DNA of 7,461 nt. It comes from Acidobacteria bacterium AH-259-G07 (GTDB lineage Bacteria > Acidobacteriota > UBA6911 > RPQK01 > JADFOI01). The notes beneath the pieces were generated by a model that saw only the letters and a list, made by a program, of their open reading frames with translations, was not told where the DNA came from and searched no databases. Of the stretch, positions 5,582 to 7,461 are shown piece after piece. The translations under genes were made by a program, and so were the position numbers. Where the stretch lies: positions 1 through 7,461 of the forward strand of contig JALLON010000134.1 in NCBI GenBank assembly GCA_027717925.1, in the 5' to 3' direction. Each line of letters starts with the position of its first letter. Position 1 is the first letter of the stretch.

Positions 5582-5598
5582 TTGGGTGACACACCCAA
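5582..5598. repeat. Short perfect hairpin in the divergent intergenic region
   Basis: TTGGGTG and CACCCAA form a seven-pair stem around ACA. It lies in the predicted sulfatase leader. It could be a regulator-binding site or a leader stem; nothing in the sequence decides which. Confidence 0.4.
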
Positions 5599-5638
5599 CG
5601 TGTCTCTTTTGCATTAAGTCTATAAGCACTTTTAGTTC

Positions 5639-5644
5639 TATAAT
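5639..5644 (+). promoter_or_regulatory. Candidate -10 box for the propeller lipoprotein gene
   Basis: TATAAT lies 49 bases before the ATG at 5694 with no good -35 at normal spacing. A second -10-like GATAAT (5681-5686) lies seven bases before the same ATG. Either could drive the plus-strand gene, and both interleave with the minus-strand promoter candidate, so the two genes may compete for polymerase. Confidence 0.35.
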
Positions 5645-5651
5645 GGCAAGG

Positions 5652-5680
5652 ATTCTTTAATTCGGGACCAGCATTGTCAA
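5652..5680 (-). promoter_or_regulatory. Candidate sulfatase promoter
   Basis: On the minus strand a perfect TTGACA (5680-5675) is followed, after 17 bases, by AAGAAT (5657-5652), a four-of-six match to the -10 consensus. Transcription would begin near 5645 and give a leader of about 200 bases to the TTG at 5441. That leader carries the 5582-5598 hairpin, the 5497-5578 palindrome pair and the hairpin at the ribosome binding site. Confidence 0.45.
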
Positions 5681-5693
5681 GATAATATCTCGC

Positions 5694-6776
5694 ATGTCGC
5701 GATCTGGATCGACAAGAGGCATGAAGAGGAAATTTCCATTACTTCTGGTTTTTCTTTCTTTCATTGCTTCTTGCCTCATAGTCACTCCGAACGTGCCCGC
5801 TTTTCTTGGTAAGGGTCGTTGGGTTCTGGATCAACGGGGTCAAGCGGTTGCACCGCCGATCCCAGGGGGACGGATGATGGGTTTGCAGACCTCGGGTCTG
5901 AGCTATGATGGTAAGTTTTTGTGGTCGGTGGGCGATCAGCGCAGTAATTTCCCGGGAAACGTCTTTCATGTTGACCCAAAAACTGCTCGGCTTGTTGCGG
6001 ATCCCATACGTTTGGAAGTCACTCCTGGAACACAGGGAGAAGTTCCAGAACGTTTGCTTACAGCTAATCCGGATCTCGAAGGGCTGTGCCTCAAGCCGGG
6101 TGACCCGCTAACCTTGTACATTACCGTCGAAACCGATGGACTTCGCATTTTAGAGTGTCGTTACCAGCCTTCCCGCAATACTGTATCCATCCTTCGAGTC
6201 TTAAGCGCAGTTTTTGTTGTTGATCCAATCGAGGGTGACCGGAATGCGCGCTTTGAGGGAGTCGCTGCTGATGGTGAAACTCTTTATGTGGCCTACGAAA
6301 AAGATGGAGGGGGGCACCCGCATGTTTACTATGGCACCCTCCCGATGGATACAACCGAGCTGAAGTTGCAGGAGCTTCCCGTTCCCTTCTCAAGACTTCC
6401 TCCGCGCCCGCAGAAGGGGGGTGTGAATGTTAACGGGCTCGATCTTTTACTGGGCGAGACCCGGATGCTGGTCATGATAGCGCGTGACCAGGAACGGCTA
6501 TTGTTTTACGAGTTGAAAACCGGACAATTGTCCTATGTGGATCTGGACTTTCGGGATCCGGCCGGGCGTGAGATCTACTGGACCTCCCCGGAAGCAGTCG
6601 CTGTCGACTCGCTGGAAGATCGTCTTTGGGTAATCAACGACCCGGATTCGCGTCGAAGTAACTATCGTCTGCGAGATGAAACCGTGCCCAGCGGAAACTA
6701 CAAAGCAATGGTTCCTCTTCTTTTTGAGTTTCGTCTCAGCCAAATTCTGGCAGCCCGTATCCCGGTGAGATTTTGA
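5694..6776 (+). CDS. Predicted beta-propeller lipoprotein (phytase-like/SdiA-regulated-like)
   Basis: This 360-residue exported protein has unknown function. The N-terminus has basic residues (KRK, 11-13), a hydrophobic core (LLLVFLSF) and IASC (24-27), a good lipobox, so it is probably anchored to a membrane through C27. The rest shows spaced blade-like motifs: TSGLSYDGKFLWSVGDQ (66-82), LEGLCL (128-133), RFEGVAADGETLYVAYEKDG (186-205), VNGLDLL (246-252) and SPEAVAVD (298-305) with LWVINDP. This pattern fits the esterase-like/phytase-like or SdiA-regulated propeller groups; catalysis is not established. Start choice is between ATG 5694 and ATG 5721 (MKRKFP). Neither has a well-placed Shine-Dalgarno sequence, and both keep the signal peptide. 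It is divergent from the sulfatase gene, which hints at shared regulation but does not prove a shared pathway. Confidence 0.8.
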   Translation: MSRSGSTRGMKRKFPLLLVFLSFIASCLIVTPNVPAFLGKGRWVLDQRGQAVAPPIPGGRMMGLQTSGLSYDGKFLWSVGDQRSNFPGNVFHVDPKTARLVADPIRLEVTPGTQGEVPERLLTANPDLEGLCLKPGDPLTLYITVETDGLRILECRYQPSRNTVSILRVLSAVFVVDPIEGDRNARFEGVAADGETLYVAYEKDGGGHPHVYYGTLPMDTTELKLQELPVPFSRLPPRPQKGGVNVNGLDLLLGETRMLVMIARDQERLLFYELKTGQLSYVDLDFRDPAGREIYWTSPEAVAVDSLEDRLWVINDPDSRRSNYRLRDETVPSGNYKAMVPLLFEFRLSQILAARIPVRF

Positions 6777-6779
6777 ATT

Positions 6780-6797
6780 GGGGGCCTCAAGACCCCC
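6780..6797 (-). terminator. Hairpin between convergent genes
   Basis: Read on the minus strand, GGGGGTC and GGCCCCC form a seven-pair stem (one U-G wobble) with a UUGA loop. On the plus strand the same stem has one C-A mismatch, so it suits the minus-strand toxin transcript better. It begins three bases after the vapC stop (6800) and ends three bases from the lipoprotein stop. No U-tract follows on either strand, so intrinsic termination would be weak. Confidence 0.45.
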
Positions 6798-6799
6798 TA

Positions 6800-7219
6800 T
6801 CAAGGTCTGACCGCATCTTCGCCGGCTTCCCAGTCTTCGAGGCGCAAGCCCACAATACGAGAGAACTCTCTTGTGTTGTGCGTCACGAGCGTGAGGTCGT
6901 AGGGGCGAGCCGTCGCTGTAATCATGAGGTCATTGGGTCCGATCGTTGTGCCAGAGCCGGCTAGGTCAGCACGAATCAGCCCGTAATGCTCAGCACAGAG
7001 GTCGTCAAACGGGATGCTGACAAAGGGCTCAAAGAAGCGTTTGAGCAACTCCAAATTCTCAGCCACGCGTGAACTTCGTCGGGCTCCGTAAAGCAACTCA
7101 GCCTTGACGACGGAGCACAGCCGGATTTCGGATGGATCGTGTTGGCGCAGCCGTCCGACGAGCAGCTGGGAAGTGTTGTTGAGGATGCGCATGCAGGCGT
7201 TGGTATCGAGAAGGTACAT
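6800..7219 (-). CDS. vapC: VapC-type PIN-domain toxin (FitB-like group)
   Basis: This 139-residue predicted ribonuclease toxin starts MYLLDTNACMRIL, the classic opening of tRNA-cleaving VapC proteins. Acidic PIN residues are D5, E41 (KAELLYGA) and D97 (GPNDLMI), and LVTHNTREFSRIVGLRLEDW (111-130) is the conserved C-terminal motif. The ATG at 7219 directly follows the antitoxin stop (TAG at 7222-7220) with no gap, so translation is probably coupled. RPYD (105-108) replaces residues that are usually smaller in this helix, and the underlying DNA matches 14 bases of the palindromic repeat at 5497. The last codons, GTC AGA CCT TGA, resemble the end of the other vapC gene. It is unlike the first toxin in sequence, so this is a separate module and not a duplication. 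Confidence 0.9.
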   Translation of the reverse strand: MYLLDTNACMRILNNTSQLLVGRLRQHDPSEIRLCSVVKAELLYGARRSSRVAENLELLKRFFEPFVSIPFDDLCAEHYGLIRADLAGSGTTIGPNDLMITATARPYDLTLVTHNTREFSRIVGLRLEDWEAGEDAVRP

Positions 7220-7444
7220 CTACAGCTCGTCACGGACTTCAAATTCGCCCTGCGGCGCGCGCTCCAGCGGTTCTGCCTTCCAGGCTCCAACAACCTTCTC
7301 AAAGAAGCCGTCGGGCCACCCGATGGTAACTTCACGTTGGATGATTTCCGCAAGGTATCGCGAGACACTGAGTCCTCGAGCCCTCGCTTCGTCGCGGATT
7401 CTCACGGCGATCTCCCGGGGTACGTATAAATTAAGTTGCGGCAT
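7220..7444 (-). CDS. vapB: VapB-type ribbon-helix-helix antitoxin
   Basis: This 74-residue antitoxin precedes its toxin. The N-terminus MPQLNLYVPREIAVRIRDEA forms the expected strand and helix, and GLSVSRYLAEIIQREV is the second helix of a ribbon-helix-helix DNA-binding domain. The C-terminal part, WPDGFFEKVVGAWKAEP and then LERAPQGEFEVRDEL, fits the toxin-wrapping tail of a common VapB group. The ATG at 7444 has no Shine-Dalgarno sequence. A TATACT (7457-7452) ends seven bases upstream, which would place transcription start at or next to the ATG and make the message leaderless. The -35 region lies outside the window. The gene appears complete. Confidence 0.87.
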   Translation of the reverse strand: MPQLNLYVPREIAVRIRDEARARGLSVSRYLAEIIQREVTIGWPDGFFEKVVGAWKAEPLERAPQGEFEVRDEL

Positions 7445-7451
7445 GGACTAG

Positions 7452-7457
7452 AGTATA
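7452..7457 (-). promoter_or_regulatory. Candidate -10 box of the second vapBC operon
   Basis: TATACT on the minus strand is a five-of-six match to the -10 consensus and ends seven bases from the vapB ATG. The spacing implies a leaderless transcript. The -35 element, if any, is beyond the window end. Confidence 0.45.
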
Positions 7458-7461
7458 GCAC

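Noticed and set aside
5582..5610. Hairpin followed by a T-rich stretch as an intrinsic terminator
   Set aside because: No plus-strand gene ends upstream of it, and the T residues are interrupted. It is kept only as a structured repeat in the intergenic region.
1..7461. CRISPR array, tRNA or rRNA
   Set aside because: I saw no regularly spaced direct repeats, cloverleaf-like segment or rRNA-like conserved stretch on either strand. The repeats present are inverted pairs.
1911..7461. A new defence or biosynthetic system made by the whole set of genes
   Set aside because: The genes fit known families (sulfatase maturation, VapBC, a transposable element, a propeller lipoprotein). A radical SAM/SPASM enzyme can indicate peptide modification, but here the cysteine spacing and the nearby sulfatase favour an anSME, and no precursor peptide ORF is evident.

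Overview
The window is bacterial DNA of middling GC content: an accessory region built around anaerobic sulfatase metabolism and crowded with mobile and selfish elements. It does not identify the species. An oxygen-sensitive (anSME-type) sulfatase maturase, a Cys-type sulfatase with a Tat signal, two VapBC modules, an ISKra4-like insertion sequence and GTAGGGGCG-type dispersed palindromes suit an anaerobic or facultative environmental bacterium that attacks sulfated organic compounds. That lifestyle is inferred; no taxonomic marker gene is present.

Layout. Positions 49-1861 are a complete insertion sequence with 22-bp terminal inverted repeats (one mismatch), flanked by an identical 9-bp target duplication (40-48 and 1862-1870). 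On the minus strand it carries a DUF6788-like ORF and an ISKra4-family transposase in overlapping frames. An A9 slippery run suggests the two are joined by -1 frameshifting. The element landed just upstream of the promoter of a plus-strand radical SAM sulfatase maturase (1911-3233), which has the full set of SPASM cysteines and an extra C-terminal SEC-C zinc motif. Next comes a vapBC pair (3317-3929). Its toxin gene ends inside a perfect 26-bp inverted repeat (3912-4000) that also touches the stop codon of the convergent sulfatase gene (3999-5441, minus). Upstream of the sulfatase are a pair of palindromes (5497-5578) and a divergent promoter region. The other divergent gene (5694-6776, plus) encodes a probable beta-propeller lipoprotein. 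A short hairpin separates it from a second, convergent vapBC pair on the minus strand (7444 down to 6800).

How the genes work together. The maturase would convert the sulfatase active-site cysteine (C111 of the long reading frame) to formylglycine in the cytoplasm, and the Tat signal would then export the folded enzyme. The maturase and sulfatase are therefore probably partners although they are split by a toxin-antitoxin module and lie on opposite strands. The propeller lipoprotein may share the regulatory region with the sulfatase; its function is unknown. I found no CRISPR array, tRNA, rRNA or obviously new defence system. The points most worth a second look are the repeats that intrude on gene ends and leaders, the frameshift site, the SEC-C fusion, and a recurring layout in which a -10-like hexamer sits directly before a start codon that lacks a Shine-Dalgarno sequence.
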